Assembly: GCA_050084515.1 (NCBI GenBank) | Contig: CM114273.1 | Span: 38,068,001 to 38,132,000, forward strand | Reading direction: 5' to 3' | Source of the DNA: Blasia pusilla | Taxonomy: Eukaryota > Marchantiophyta > Marchantiopsida > Blasiales | Length of the DNA: 64,000 nucleotides | Part shown: piece by piece, positions 46,759 to 57,600 of the stretch | Layout of the letters: the number at the start of each line of letters is the position of its first letter | Numbering within the stretch: position 1 is the stretch's first letter | The notes under the pieces: model-generated | Told to the model about the DNA's origin: nothing | Databases searched by the model: none | What the model saw: the letters and a program-made list of their open reading frames with translations, nothing else | Position numbers and translations under genes: made by a program

Positions 46759-47754
46759 TTCGCGACCCTCATGACCAAACAAGTGCCAAGCGGAACATCG
46801 GAACATTAGCGGGCTCACGCTAAGATGGTTTGCGCGTTGGAGTTGTCTCAAAGAGGAGACAAGAGACGAGACGCGAGCAAGAAGTCGCGTTTCAGATATG
46901 ATGGTCGCAACTCAAAAACCGGGACCAAACGCGGAATGAGACTTGAAAGAAGTCGAGTCTAGGAAGTGGGTTGCCAAAGGAAAGATCCGGATTTGGAACG
47001 CCACTTGCGTTTGAGAGTTTCCGACTGTATTTATGGCCATAACTTTTAGCGCCAAGATGCGTTTGGAGCAAATAAGAGTGCGTTGGAAAGCTTATGAAGA
47101 GCCAGTTCAAACACACCAAAGATCGCTGCAAACGCATAAACCGCGGCTGAGATACGACCCGAAAACGACTGTAAGTGGAGTCGGGTTGAGGGCCACAATG
47201 AAGGGCCCGAACCTCTTTTCCCAAAGGGGAGGGGTTATTGGAGAACCCCAGAAGTACTAGTAAGGGGGAAGGTCTCCGAGAGTGCTTGGAACCCAAACCC
47301 CACTTTGGGCGCCGCGGGGCGGCTCAAGGGCATGGAACGAAACGCGAGGTTGGGCGTTGGGTTGGAAAACCTGCACCAAGTCCATTGAGGCGATTGTAGA
47401 CATCCCTCTTGGATTTCACGCCGCGACTCAATTACTTGGGTCTCGGTTCGAACTCACACGAGGACCGTTGAAGTTGGGATCGCTAGGCGTGCAAGTGCCG
47501 TTTCAGATCCCTGGACTAACCAGGAAGTCTGTTCCAAGTCTTGAAGGACTTGCCATGTGTTGGGAGCTAGGAACTAAGGAAGGTTGAGCTTGATGAGACG
47601 CCGAGTTTAGGACTCGGTGGGTTGGAACGCCGGTTGGCCAAACCCGACTAACGAGAGTGCGTGTTTGGGTGCAGATCGGCGATGAGTTCGTGACCTACTA
47701 AACGCACGCTTCCGCAACACTAAAGATTGACGTTCAAGGAGAGTAGGGGCGCGA
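46759..47754. mobile_element. Roughly 1 kb LTR-like insertion in copy B
   Basis: Comparison with copies A and C shows extra DNA between CACTAGGG and GGGGTGGTTC. The insert begins TTTTCGCGACCC and ends GGGGCGCGACA, so its ends are partly inverted (TCGCG/CGCGA), and it is flanked by RGGG. No gene is present. Its last 50 bases (GCTTCCGCAACA...TTCAAGGAGAGTAGG) recur at 36303-36355, which supports an LTR end. It is probably a solo LTR. Confidence 0.6.
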
Positions 47755-48342
47755 CAGGGGTGGTTCAACAATATGGGATTCTGGTCATGGAGGTGGATTG
47801 CAACCTAAAATGGTGGCATATATCTCGGAGCAACCCGGGACGTGGACCCACTTGTAGGGCAAGATCTGATGGCATTAGGAGAGCATGCGGCACTTTCCTA
47901 AATAAGAACTATACAAGGACTGGACGACCACTGCCTGGGTTTTGGGGACTCAAAACCTTTGATCGTTTCACGAGAACCGGGGATCAATTGAAGTACTTCT
48001 TTTGCCCAAATGAATTTTGCGCTTTCCGCAAGTCTTATCCGGCTGCCATTGGAGCTCCGGGGAATACCCCCACGATTTGTCCCATCATCGCAGGTACGAA
48101 TTGCACTCAAGACGGAGTGGACAATCTTACAAGTGTCGGTTTCAGACTCGTAGACGGAAGAAGTTCAGAGCATGTTCGCATTACAGAGACCTTTGCATTT
48201 CGTATTCAACCCAAGATTGATGTCAATATGTACCCGGAGAAGGTGGATGTCTCAATCCACTATTTATGTTTGAGTCTAGAAATGGGGTGAAGAGAAACAG
48301 AATGTGTAGGCCAACGGTGGAGAGAGCAAAGCGAATTGCATC
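47755..48342 (+). pseudogene. MULE-like transposase, C-terminal part, copy B (truncated before SWIM finger)
   Basis: It matches copy A from QQYGIPVMEVDC through FFCPNEFCAFRKSYPAA to MCRPTVERAKRIA and then stops at 48342, where the sequence switches to Gypsy integrase. The SWIM finger is lost. Confidence 0.65.
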
Positions 48343-48973
48343 CGGCAAGAGCGAAAGGGGACATCCGCCAATCATTCAAGCATTGGTAAAGGCGTGTGGA
48401 GATCGTTATGCTGACTGGCCTAGATTGCTTCCATTTGCTTTATGGGCATATAGAACCACACACAGCACCGTTACAGGGTTCATGCCTACAGAGTTGATGA
48501 TAGGTCAAAAGCCGATAATGCCAGCAGAAGGAGATATACCCACTTGGATGGGTTTGTCGTGGGAAGACGGGCTCGATAGGAAAGAGCTCCTAGCACTCCA
48601 AATGCATCAGCTAGAGCGGCGGGAAGAAGATATTGCAGAAGCATTAGTCAAAATAAAGGAAGCAAGGTTGAAAAATAAGGAGCGCTTCGACAAAACGCAT
48701 CGACTTCGGAAGGAGCCTATAAGAGAAGAAGATTGGGTCTTGGTGCGCGACAATAGATTCGACAACCAGCATAGTACAATTAAGAAGTTTGCACGTCGCT
48801 GGTTTGGTCCATACGTTGTAGTCTTTGCTTTTGACAATGCCACTTACAAACTACGTGAACTAGATGGCACAATTCTCAAGTTGCCAATTGCAGGAAAAAG
48901 GGTCAAGATTTTCCGTAGACGTGAGGGATTTTTTGATTTCGATTCAATCTGTCTAGAGGAACAACAAAAATAA
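48343..48973 (+). pseudogene. Ty3/Gypsy integrase C-terminal part
   Basis: An open frame encodes the end of an integrase: the last part of the catalytic domain (WPRLLPFALWAYRTTHSTV, then GFMPTELMIGQKP), a helical linker (RREEDIAEALVKIKEAR) and a C-terminal domain (RWFGPYVVVFAFDNATYKL). Integrases insert LTR-element DNA. The upstream pol is missing because the sequence starts abruptly at the junction with transposon copy B. A polypurine tract and LTR follow, as expected. Confidence 0.75.
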
Positions 48974-49034
48974 GTTTGAGTAAAATAGCAAGAAGTCTCG
49001 ATGTTTTCGGCACATACCGGAGGATGTGCATGTT

Positions 49035-49048
49035 TGGAAGGGGTGAAA
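49035..49048 (+). other. Polypurine tract of the Gypsy element
   Basis: GGAAGGGGTGAAA lies immediately before the LTR start at 49049, the usual position of the plus-strand primer. Confidence 0.5.
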
Positions 49049-49979
49049 AGTCATATAGTAAAATCAGCCAGTGTGTAAACTCCTTCCTCGTTAAGTGTTA
49101 GATAGAATTTTATTAGTATTAAGTAAATTAGCTTAGTAAAAGGAAATCCCCATGTTTAAACCTCTTTATGGTGCCTCTTTTATGCGGGCCCAACTTTAGA
49201 AAAGAGGTAATAAAAAAAAGATGACTTTATAAAAGTAAAGTAGTGAGGTTGGTACTTTAATGAAAAGCAAAAGTAGGCTTGGTTGGTGGCTAGGTTAGTT
49301 GGGGTAATTTGGAAAATATCAAGTGGGCAAAAGAGGATATTTTGGAAGAGATAAGAGGAAATCTACTTGTGTCAAAATATGATTGGCTAAGCCTTGAGAG
49401 GAAGCCATGTGGCACAAGATAAGATTAGTTCTATTTCGTACTCTTGTGGGTCTCTTGTGAATATATAAAGAGGAGGGACCTTCAAGGGTTCATCACCTTC
49501 TATTCCACATCTTGAGTCTTTCGTGTCACTCTTGAGTGTATGACTTTGGGATTGCTTGCTCTTCCAATGAGAGTGGATCACCCCTCTAGGGAGAGTAACT
49601 TGACCATGGTCTATTCTTCGAGAGGTTTCTAGAGTGTGGTGTGTGTGGAGATGAGAGGTTTGTCACCTTAGAGGAGTTTAGTCATACTAAAATAGTGAAT
49701 GTTTTGGCTTGTTACTTCCCCAATGAGAGTGGATTACCCCTCTTGGGAGAATAACTCCGCCAAAATCCATTCTTGAGGAGAGTAGAGAATGTCTGTCAAG
49801 CATGGATAGGGATGGAGCACGAGTTGTGCCCGGCTTTCCTTTCCTTAATCCATACCACGTCAAGATACTCTTTGTAGATAGGCACTAGTTCACTCGCTAT
49901 TTAGTTTATCACTTTGGGGAGGCGTTCATGAACCAAGTCATTCAATCTCCAACTCCGATGATCCTTCCTATCGTCACAT
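49049..49979 (+). repeat. 3' LTR of Gypsy element, truncated
   Basis: It matches the LTR at 33354-34626 in inverted orientation from its 5' end (AGTCATATAGTAAAATCAGCC...), but stops after TATCGTCACAT at about 49979, where hAT sequence begins. About 340 bases of the LTR end are missing. Confidence 0.7.
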
Positions 49980-51394
49980 CCATTTACCCCACTCTTCGTA
50001 GACTAGATCAAGATAATATGATACGCATGTGTCCCAAAGAATATGAGGAAACTTTGCTTCGATAAGTTTTCCTATTGCTGGCTCATTGCTTGAATTGTCT
50101 GTCACAAGTTGCAACACATTCTCTAAATTGATGGGCATGATAGTCCTCTCTATGTGACCTGCCAACCATTCCGCCGTTTGGGATTTCCCCTTGGTGTCTA
50201 CTGACTCAATCATGGCCTCACCTTGTGGACTCAAGACCATGATGTTCACTAAAGACTCGCTTCTCACATTGGTCCAAGAATTCGTTATGATCGTGGCCCC
50301 CAAACGGAAATTTTCCAATATGCCATCCATCTTTTCCTTCACCTTCCCCATATGTTTTCTTCAAGTAGGGTGGTGCGCAACGAACTATAACTAAGATCTG
50401 AGTAATCCTTCACCTTTGTTGTTTCCAACACTGCTTGTTTGAAAGCATCTTACCGTACTACCTTGAATGGTATTCCACATTTGTAGAAATACTTCGCCCA
50501 CATATCATTCGGAACTTCTATTCCTTGGATGTTGAAAGAATCCCTCAGATCGGCTTGCTTCTTCCCAGAACTACTACTCCCTCAAATGGGCCCAACAACT
50601 CCTCTGCATTCTTGACTGTCACTCGGGGGCATGTCCGCAACCCCATCAACATTTTTCACAACATAAACACTATTTCCTGTCTGTTGCAAACCTATTTGTA
50701 ATGGAGCCGTCTCTTCCACTTCACTCGAAGATCTCGCTACCCTTATTTCTCCATTTCCTACTAATACCATGTTTGGAAGATCCCATTGCACGCTTGGAGG
50801 GACCTTCACACATAATTTGGCATGATGGGTATCCTAATTTCCATCCTTTGTCTTTTGTCTCTCTCGTGTAAAATGCTCCACCATCCGCGTGTTATGATAG
50901 GTTTTCATAGAATATGAACAATACTTGCACTACCATCTACTTGATGTTCCATCTTCCATATGTACTTCTTCCCAATGTTCCTTCATAATCTGTTGGAGTT
51001 CTCTGGCTTTGGTCATGTCTACAAGCAAACACTAACCCCACCCAACAACATTTGGATAATTCGCGGTAATTTACTACATCAATAGTATCGACCAGTAAAA
51101 TATATGCTGATTACACCAAATATTGTAGATGAATGCTCCAATAATAAAACTTGGAACACTCACTATGAACAAGAAAGATCAACATGCTAACCTATATAAC
51201 CGAGATATCTTAACTTATCAGAGTTATCCAATGCAAAATATTCTTACTTATCAAGTTCAGCTATCTATGGAGAAAAAAACTTCTAAGAGAGAGAAAATCT
51301 CTTCTCGTTGAGTATCGCCGGCTGTGGCCACAGAGTCCAATTGGATGTCTAGTGCAAGAGTTGGTTTCAATTCGGTGAACTAGTTAACTAAGTG

Positions 51395-51482
<88 letters not shown>

Positions 51483-51896
51483 AGGGAGGAATGAGATTGT
51501 GAGGGTATACAAAAAATAAGCAAGTTTATATAGGAGAAGATGGAAGGAAGGAAGAGAATGAACCCTTCTAACTCCCCAAATCAAGTACCCCCACTTACAA
51601 TTGATTACTAAACCATCTCCACTAATTTCCATTTAACAAACCTGCTTTTATTCTCCTATTAGATTCCTTTTTGACCTATCCTAACTTCTTTATCTATTCT
51701 AAATTTCCAACATACCTATTTTGCAATACAACCACCATATTCAAATTTATTTTAACATTCTCCTTCCTTTCTCCACCACTAGTATCACCAATTCTTCAAT
51801 TACTCTCATTTCTAATTAACCTATCCTCTACTGCAATAACCCTACTCCAACCTCTGAAGCCGTCAATCACCCTACCCCTAGACAAACTCATTTAAG
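49980..51896 (-). pseudogene. hAT transposase copy, minus strand (DUF659)
   Basis: An inverted relative of the hAT at 28650-30410. The leftward frame 50351-49974 carries DUF659 motifs (ATIITNSWTNVRSESL, QLVTDNSSNEPAIGKL, FPHILWDTC). Upstream (50394-51010) are decayed parts including the BED region, then the (GA)n tract and the same 5' flank as the other copy, up to about 51896. Stops and gaps show that it is inactive. The left end is a junction with a Gypsy LTR. Confidence 0.7.
51398..51479. repeat. (GA)n microsatellite
   Basis: About 41 uninterrupted GA units, at the place matching the (CT)n at 29053-29095 in the inverted hAT copy but about twice as long. Confidence 0.95.
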
Positions 51897-51922
51897 GGGG
51901 GCTGGTATTCTGGCAGGAGAGA

Positions 51923-51957
51923 GTAAGAGAGGAGAGGAAGAGAGGAAGAGAGGAGAG
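51923..51957. repeat. Left terminal inverted repeat, copy C
   Basis: The purine tract GTAAGAGAGGAGAGGAAGAG and its continuation match the reverse complement of 5205-5248. Confidence 0.5.
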
Positions 51958-52157
51958 TCTCTCTTCAAAAAAAAGGGCCAAATCCGCCTCTTCTCTTCAA
52001 AACTTTATGACATATTTGAAATTTTTGTTTGCTTTCAAATTCAGGAAATCTTTAGAAGAGAGTAGGTAGTGGTCCACATTTGGCCCTAAAAAAACCTCCT
52101 TTTTCCTGGGGGCAAAAAAAAAGTAGACATCATAAGACCACTACAAACATTTTTCCA

Positions 52158-53270
52158 TCACTCTCCATGTGAGCCTAAGTTTCTTAACATTACGTGTCTC
52201 GGTCTACAAAAAGCAGTGCCCATGGGTATTTTTGTTGGAGGACCACCCGGATGCCTACCTCTCTTTTTGCAAGGATTGTTGCCTGCATCATGGCCTCCCC
52301 TGAATTGCCCCATAACCAACTTTCTGTTGGTTATGAATGGTGTCTGCTCAAGACCAACTTTGTGAAATGTGAACACATGAGAGGATAATTGAACCAAAAG
52401 ATTGTTAGCTGTCTGGAGTAAAGAGGAACTGATGTCCCTTCATTCAGATCCTAAAGCTGAGAAACCGAGAAGCTGCACCCCTCCCAACCCGTAAGAAAGC
52501 TCACCATAAGAAAGGAAAGATTTTTAGAAGTGATTTTCTTCCACCCTGCACCCACGACGATCTAACAGGTTGGGAATCTGAAATGGCAATTCGACAAGTA
52601 GTAGGAATCCTGCACATCTTAGACAAGAAAAGAAGCCTACAATTGGTTTGACGAATGTAGGGGAACGAGCCAAAAGCTAAGAAGCCCGCCACAATGCGTC
52701 AGAAGTTGTTCTCACCGGGATAGAGTCCGATCACTCAAGCAGTCAACATGTCGGAATCCGACAACTTGCCTGGAAATGGTTAAAAAGTTGTAGTGGGCCA
52801 AAAGCAAAAAGTTGCAACCCATCGAAATCATACGGGTTGCAGAATTTTAATTCTGAGTAGCTAAAAGAACACAATCCACAAGTCCAAAAAAATATTCCAG
52901 CAAACTTTTACAAACACCATTATGGGTTGAAAAAATCTTGTCCTTTATTACCTCCGAAGGAACCTCGGAAATGTACATTTGACCTAGTCTATGATTTCTT
53001 TAGCCTCATTATCTACAAATTTACTCCTAACTCTCCTCGGTGACAGTACCAAAGGAATGTCCTAGGATACAAGTGGCTCCTCTGGCCGATTGTAGACGGG
53101 GATCGAAAATGTTGGCGAATTTGAGAGCCTTGGCCCCCCCCTAGGTACACCATAACGGTCCCATGTAACCTGATTCGAGTCCCATCGCCTTCCTCAGCAG
53201 TATACCTTGTACGCTCTGCAATGTGACACTCATCCAGTATCAATATGTGCTCCGTCCCCGGTAATACCAT
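52158..53270 (-). other. Possible 3' exons of the leftward gene, with palindromic repeats between
   Basis: Two leftward open stretches (53270-53013, containing HILILDECHIAERTRYTAEE, and 52397-52158, containing FRGGHDAGNNPCKKRGRHP) lie between the left terminal repeat and the methyltransferase part. They are separated by palindromic repeats at 52744-52840 and 53430-53570. They might be the last exons of the same gene or of another accessory gene. The DECH string alone is too little to call a helicase. I do not recognise either segment. Confidence 0.3.
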
Positions 53271-53831
53271 GATGGAAATCGCACAGGTAGTAGGAATCCA
53301 ACACGTCTGAGAGAAGAAAAGAAGCCTACGTCTGCCTTTACGAGTTGAGGGGAAGGTGCCAAGGGAAGAAGCCCGCCAGACTGCCTCTTAAGTTGGACCA
53401 ACAGGGAAAGAGTCCGATCAGGAAACCTGTTGGAATTCGACAGGTTGCTTGGAAGTGGTAAAAAGGGTGCAGTGGTCAAAAAGTGAAAAGTTGCAAGCAG
53501 GAGAAATCCGACGGGTTGCAGTGGTCATAAAGTGAAAAGTTGCAAGCAGGAGAAATCTGACGGGTTGCAAAATAGAAGTCCGCGGAGTACATAGACGATC
53601 ACATTCGAAAAGACAAAAAATGTTCAGCAAACTTTTACAAGCACCACCATCATTCGAAAAAATCTTCTACTTTATATCATCTGAAAAAAGCTGAATCAGA
53701 TATTTGATCTATTCTATGAAATCTTTTGCCTCATCATCAAAAACTCCCTACTCCAAACGCTGCGGTCAAGCTGGTCGTTGAGTTCTTTGAACTCACTCGT
53801 CATCGTCCCGAGAGCTCTTGCAAAATTACTT

Positions 53832-54283
53832 TCAGCCTTGCCCTCCCGATTTTGGAATCGTTGGAAGTGACGATGGAGTCACTACCAAGGGTGGGTGCGA
53901 ATCGAGCTCGGCCGGTGGAGAGTTGTATGCCCCAACGAGCCTTTCGTATTCTGCCTTTGCCTCCTTGCAAATGTCAAACAGTTCCTGCCTTCCCTCGAGG
54001 CAGAGAATGTTCCTGCCACTCTGCCAGACGCCTTTGATACTTGCCCCTGAAAGTCCCACTAAGTCGAACACCAAGTCACCCGGCCTTGAGCAGAGCTCGA
54101 TGCTAGCGACTTTACCCTTCCTCCCAGAAGTGGGGTACTGTCTTGCATGTAAATTCCCGGGGGGGAATTGTACAAACTATCTAAGTTGTACCCATCTGAG
54201 CATGGATCCACAGGATCCTGGATCTTGAACACATGGAAATTGTGCTCGGGCCGAATGAAGCAGTACGCGTAGGAGTGGTCCAT
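53832..54283 (-). pseudogene. Amino-type (N4/N6) DNA methyltransferase, motif X-I part
   Basis: The leftward sequence encodes SIELCSRPGDLVFDLVGLSG followed by GVWQSGRNILCLEGRQELF. This is the C-terminal signature of beta-class N4-cytosine/N6-adenine methyltransferases: a helix, then PGD-hydrophobic-hydrophobic-D (motif X/I), a glycine-rich loop (usually DPFxGSGT, here DLVGLSGA), then GR and an acidic residue closing strand 2 (LCLE). The segment before it (HSYAYCFIRPEHNFHVFKI, 54283-54160) is in another frame; a shift or short intron lies near 54130. Together with 54810-55169 it forms the order expected for the beta class. The altered loop may reduce SAM binding. Confidence 0.65.
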
Positions 54284-54359
54284 CTATAAATAAGCACGTT
54301 GGAAACAATGTCAGCAACTAAAGAAGTCGGCTTGAGAACATTTTCACCATCGACTTTGA

Positions 54360-54745
54360 TCAACCTCGCCGAGTCCGACGGGTTATTTTGTCCGGACCAA
54401 CCCGCCGCCTTCCGACGGGTTGGTCGGGACTAAAACAACCCGTCGAGCTCGTTGTTTTTAATCCGTGAGCAGCCGTCGGAAGGCGACGGGTTCTTTGGCC
54501 TAGAGCAGCCCATGCTTGCTCGAGAGCAACCCGCCGCTATCAGGACGGGTTGTAGCTTTCGAAACACAGGAAAAACCAGCAAGCAAGCGCAACCCGCCGG
54601 GTTCCGATCGTTGCGTGAACACCACGGTTTTCCCTGTGTATGTGGGAAAGATGCAACCCGTCGGAAACCGACGGGTTGCTCTCAGCCGAGCATGGGCTGC
54701 TCTAAGCCAGCAACCCGTCGCCTTCCGACGGGTTGCTCACGGGCC
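54360..54745. repeat. Palindromic array in intron of methyltransferase part, copy C
   Basis: Six or more palindromes with varied centres, for example CAACCCGTCGG/AAA/CCGACGGGTTG at 54654-54678 and CAACCCGTCG...CGACGGGTTG near 54714. The block lies between the motif-IV and motif-X/I exons. Confidence 0.8.
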
Positions 54746-54809
54746 AAAAAACGGAGATTGACACTCATTATACTCACTCAACGGAGATGAACACTCATTA
54801 TACACATCA

Positions 54810-55169
54810 TTAAAATATAATTGAGATTATAGTACAAGAATTGAGCCTTACCCGAATCTGACTCGTCGCGGATCGGAGTGGGTACTCGTTTTTTATGATC
54901 CACAATTGCGTCGTCCTCCACTTTAGCGACCTCTTGACGAACTGGAGGTTGAAGAGCTCGTCCTCGCTCCCTCCAGTCAACACCAAGAAGCAGCCCCTGT
55001 CACTCAGATAGGCGTCTACAAAGGAGAACAATAGCGCAATCTGGTCATAAGAGAGTGGCACATTCCACTCAGGTACCTCGTCCGACGGATTCTCGCCCCA
55101 AAGTCGCAACCCCGAGGGCAGATCAGCGATCAAGAGATCCACCGCAACCTCTTCGACCACTCCATTCAC
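54810..55169 (-). pseudogene. Amino-type DNA methyltransferase, motif IV part
   Basis: The leftward frame encodes VDLLIADLPSGLRLWGENP, then SYDQIALLFSFVDAYLSDRG followed by CFLVLTGG. This matches the catalytic region of N4/N6 methyltransferases: a strand ending in the catalytic tetrapeptide (normally D/N/S-P-P-Y/F/W, here DLPS), a helix and the next strand. The change from PP to LP and from an aromatic residue to Ser is a serious departure, so activity is doubtful in this copy. A TAG codon lies at 55172-55174 just upstream, either a lesion or intron sequence. A beta-class enzyme has motif IV before motif X/I, as found here. Confidence 0.6.
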
Positions 55170-55259
55170 CGTCTAGGCAGCATGCCCGTTTTGTTGGAGC
55201 TTCCGTCCCAGCGTTGTCAATTTATCGATGGCTGGTGTCGACGCTTGAGAACTAAAGCT

Positions 55260-56800
55260 CTTGAGCTCATTCAGTAAAGGAGTGAACTAAAGGAGGACGC
55301 TTGTCCGGGTCGTTGTTTGTCTGTGTCTTCCCAAGGATGATGGATTGTATTCTCCTTGGGACAACCCTGGCACCTCTCGCTTCCGCTTCTCCCGAGTCAT
55401 GCGGACGGCTTGTCGGGTCTCTATGACCTCGACTCTGGTGGGGTTTTTTCGCCGAGGAACCTGGTCCGACCCTCTCTCCCCCGCCGCCGGGACGATTCCG
55501 CCTCGGCCTGAATCTTGACCTCTCTTTGGGAAGATTCGCCTCTGAATTTTCCTCCCCTCGCCTTGCCTTTGAGACTGTGTGGATTTGTCTTTGGGTCATG
55601 CGGACCTTGAAGCCAACTCACTGTCTCGTGGGCGGCTCTTCGCATCTCCTCCAAGAAGTCTTTGGTGCACTAAATTGGGGATGTCGTCTTGTCCCGAGGC
55701 CCTTTGCATCATGAAGCACTCGTAAATCCTTATCGGTGATGTCTTGGTCGTTGAAGTCGAGCCAAATAGGGCAATTCTCCACCTCCCAATCGGACATGTC
55801 TTTGCCCCATCTCCATGTCGTACATGGAGAATGTCTCGCATCCCGCGAAGCCCACAATTTCACAATTTCAGCGATAATTTTCCCCACGTACCTGCATTCT
55901 TACATTGGACGAGGTACCTGAAGACTATCCGTTGGGCAGCTTTTAGTCGAACAGAATCGGCCGTCTGCTCCTGTAGATCTCGCTTCTTCTTCGCTTGATC
56001 CGGTTTGTTCCCTTCTACTTCTTCGTCAAGCTCTACCTGAGGGAGGACGCAAACCTTGAACATTGTCTTGAATCCTGGGTTTTTGGTTTGCTTGTCCCGG
56101 ATGTTGTCGAGCCAAACCTCAAAATCTCCACAACTTTCAAGGTTTGCTTCATCCGGGATGGGCTCTAATCTTCTAAGCTCCGCTTGCAGACCGTCCAGCA
56201 CGGACTTCCCGATAACCCACAACGTGTCCTAGAAAAACCATTCGCGGAGCCAGTGGGAGATCACTGGATCGGACACACCCGAGGATGGTGTGCCGCCCTC
56301 TCTTCGGGCCTTCAGTGCCCCTCGAGACTGATTTTCATCGTCACCGGATCCTCCTAAACTCGCTTATGCCGGACAACGCAAACCGATGCACGCGATCCAG
56401 GGACACTTTCTCCCCAATCCGACCATGCGGATCTTCATCCCTTTTCCGCTGGCGCTTGATAATCGCATTCAGCTCCTTGTAGAACTCCGGACAAAGTTCG
56501 GGGTTGAGAATGCTGATGTATCGCTGCATCTTGCTCGCCGTGTATTTCGCTGTCGCAGATCGTAGCTTTGATGAATTTCGCGCTCGGGACGCAGATACCT
56601 TCTCCCTCCGCTCAGCTCGGTCTGGCGCTCTTCTCCGTGGCCTTTGTATCTTCGACCAGGAAAGGATGGTTCTGGGCTGCATCTTGGAAAATAAACTTAT
56701 TTGCCCAAGTTTTCTTTTTAATTTGAGCACCCTTTGCAAGCATCTGATTGACAAGGGCACGCCCAAGAACCCTCACTCTCCCGGTGCGTCGTAAGCACCT
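55260..56800 (-). pseudogene. Middle part of the ParB-methyltransferase gene, copy C
   Basis: Several leftward open stretches in different frames look coding: near 56790-56640 (GAQIKKKTWANKFIFQDAA), 56530-56345 (MQRYISILNPELCPEFYKEL), 56222-55920 (GDFEVWLDNIRDKQTKNPG; ends in a Lys/Glu-rich part), 55887-55690 (MSDWEVENCPIWLDFNDQD) and a basic, Arg-rich stretch at 55640-55270. They probably are exons of the leftward gene linking ParB and methyltransferase parts, with introns or frameshifts between. No domain was recognised in them. Confidence 0.45.
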
Positions 56801-56867
56801 TCCTCACCCGATCGCAGCCCCTGGATCCGGTGGGGGTGACATTCCCCTCGATACAATCGCACATCCA

Positions 56868-57600
56868 AACTCAACCCGTCAGAAAATTTGTAAGTTACAT
56901 GGGTTCCTGCAACCCATCGGACTCCGATGGGTCGTTACAGCTCAAGGTCGGATTCTAGCAACGAGCTAAATGATGCAACCCGTCGGAGTCCGACGGATTG
57001 CATTCAGATTTGCTAATGTTCGGTTTCAACCCGCCGGACTCGGACGGGTTGTGCAATCAACATACTTACGTGAACATAGCAACCCGCCGAGTCCGGACAG
57101 TTGCGCAATTGAATGGAAACTTGCAATTTGACGTGAAATTTGGGAACCAACTTCAATGCAACCCATCGGACTCGACGGGTTGATTTCGCCAAAAAACAAT
57201 TTCGAGGCAAGCAACCCGTCGAACTCCGACGGGTTGCTTTGGGCAAAAAACATTCTAAACGTGCGGTCAGTCGAACAACTCGTCGGAGTCCGACGAGTTG
57301 CATTCTTCAAAAAACATCCTAACAAGGCGGCGAGTCGAGCAACCCGTCGTACTCCGACGGTTTGCTTTGGGCCAAAAACTAATTAAATCTGTGGACAATC
57401 GAACAACTCGTCGGAGTCCGACGAGTTGCATTCTTAAAAAAACATCCGAAAAAGCGTCGAGTCGAGCAACCCGTCGGAGTCCAACGAGTTGCTTTCGGCA
57501 AAAAAAACCTAACCCATTCATCAATCGAGCAACTCGTCGGACTCCGACGAGTTGCGTAAGTGTTAAAGCATCCAAACAACCGTCCCGACGAGTTGCGTAA
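56868..57600. repeat. Palindromic arrays in intron after the ParB exon, copy C
   Basis: Units with CAACCCGTCGG/CCGACGGGTTG and, from 57230, 70-75-base tandem units with the compensated variant CAACTCGTCGG/AGT/CCGACGAGTTG (for example 57276-57300), separated by AAAAAACATCCTAA-type spacers. Corresponds to 40609-40835 in copy B. Confidence 0.85.

Larger units (their letters stand above)
40609..48342. mobile_element. Composite MULE/ParB-methyltransferase transposon, copy B
   Basis: It has the same order as copies A and C: palindromic repeats, leftward ParB-type exons (40849-42094), bidirectional repeat region (42095-43600) and rightward MULE transposase (43601-48342). The left half with the methyltransferase is missing: the sequence starts inside the intron repeat array. 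A roughly 1 kb insertion lies at 46759-47754. On the right the element stops at 48342, within the transposase C-terminus, where Gypsy integrase sequence begins. Stops and frameshifts show that it is inactive. Confidence 0.75.

Noticed and set aside
46759-47754. Possible gene in the insertion within copy B
   Set aside because: Open frames on both strands are short and without motifs; the structure fits an LTR.
51384-51632. 82-codon frame ending in a long Leu/Ser run
   Set aside because: It is the translated (GA)n microsatellite.
53013-53270. DECH string suggesting a DExD/H helicase
   Set aside because: No Walker A or other helicase motifs are nearby; a four-residue match is not enough.
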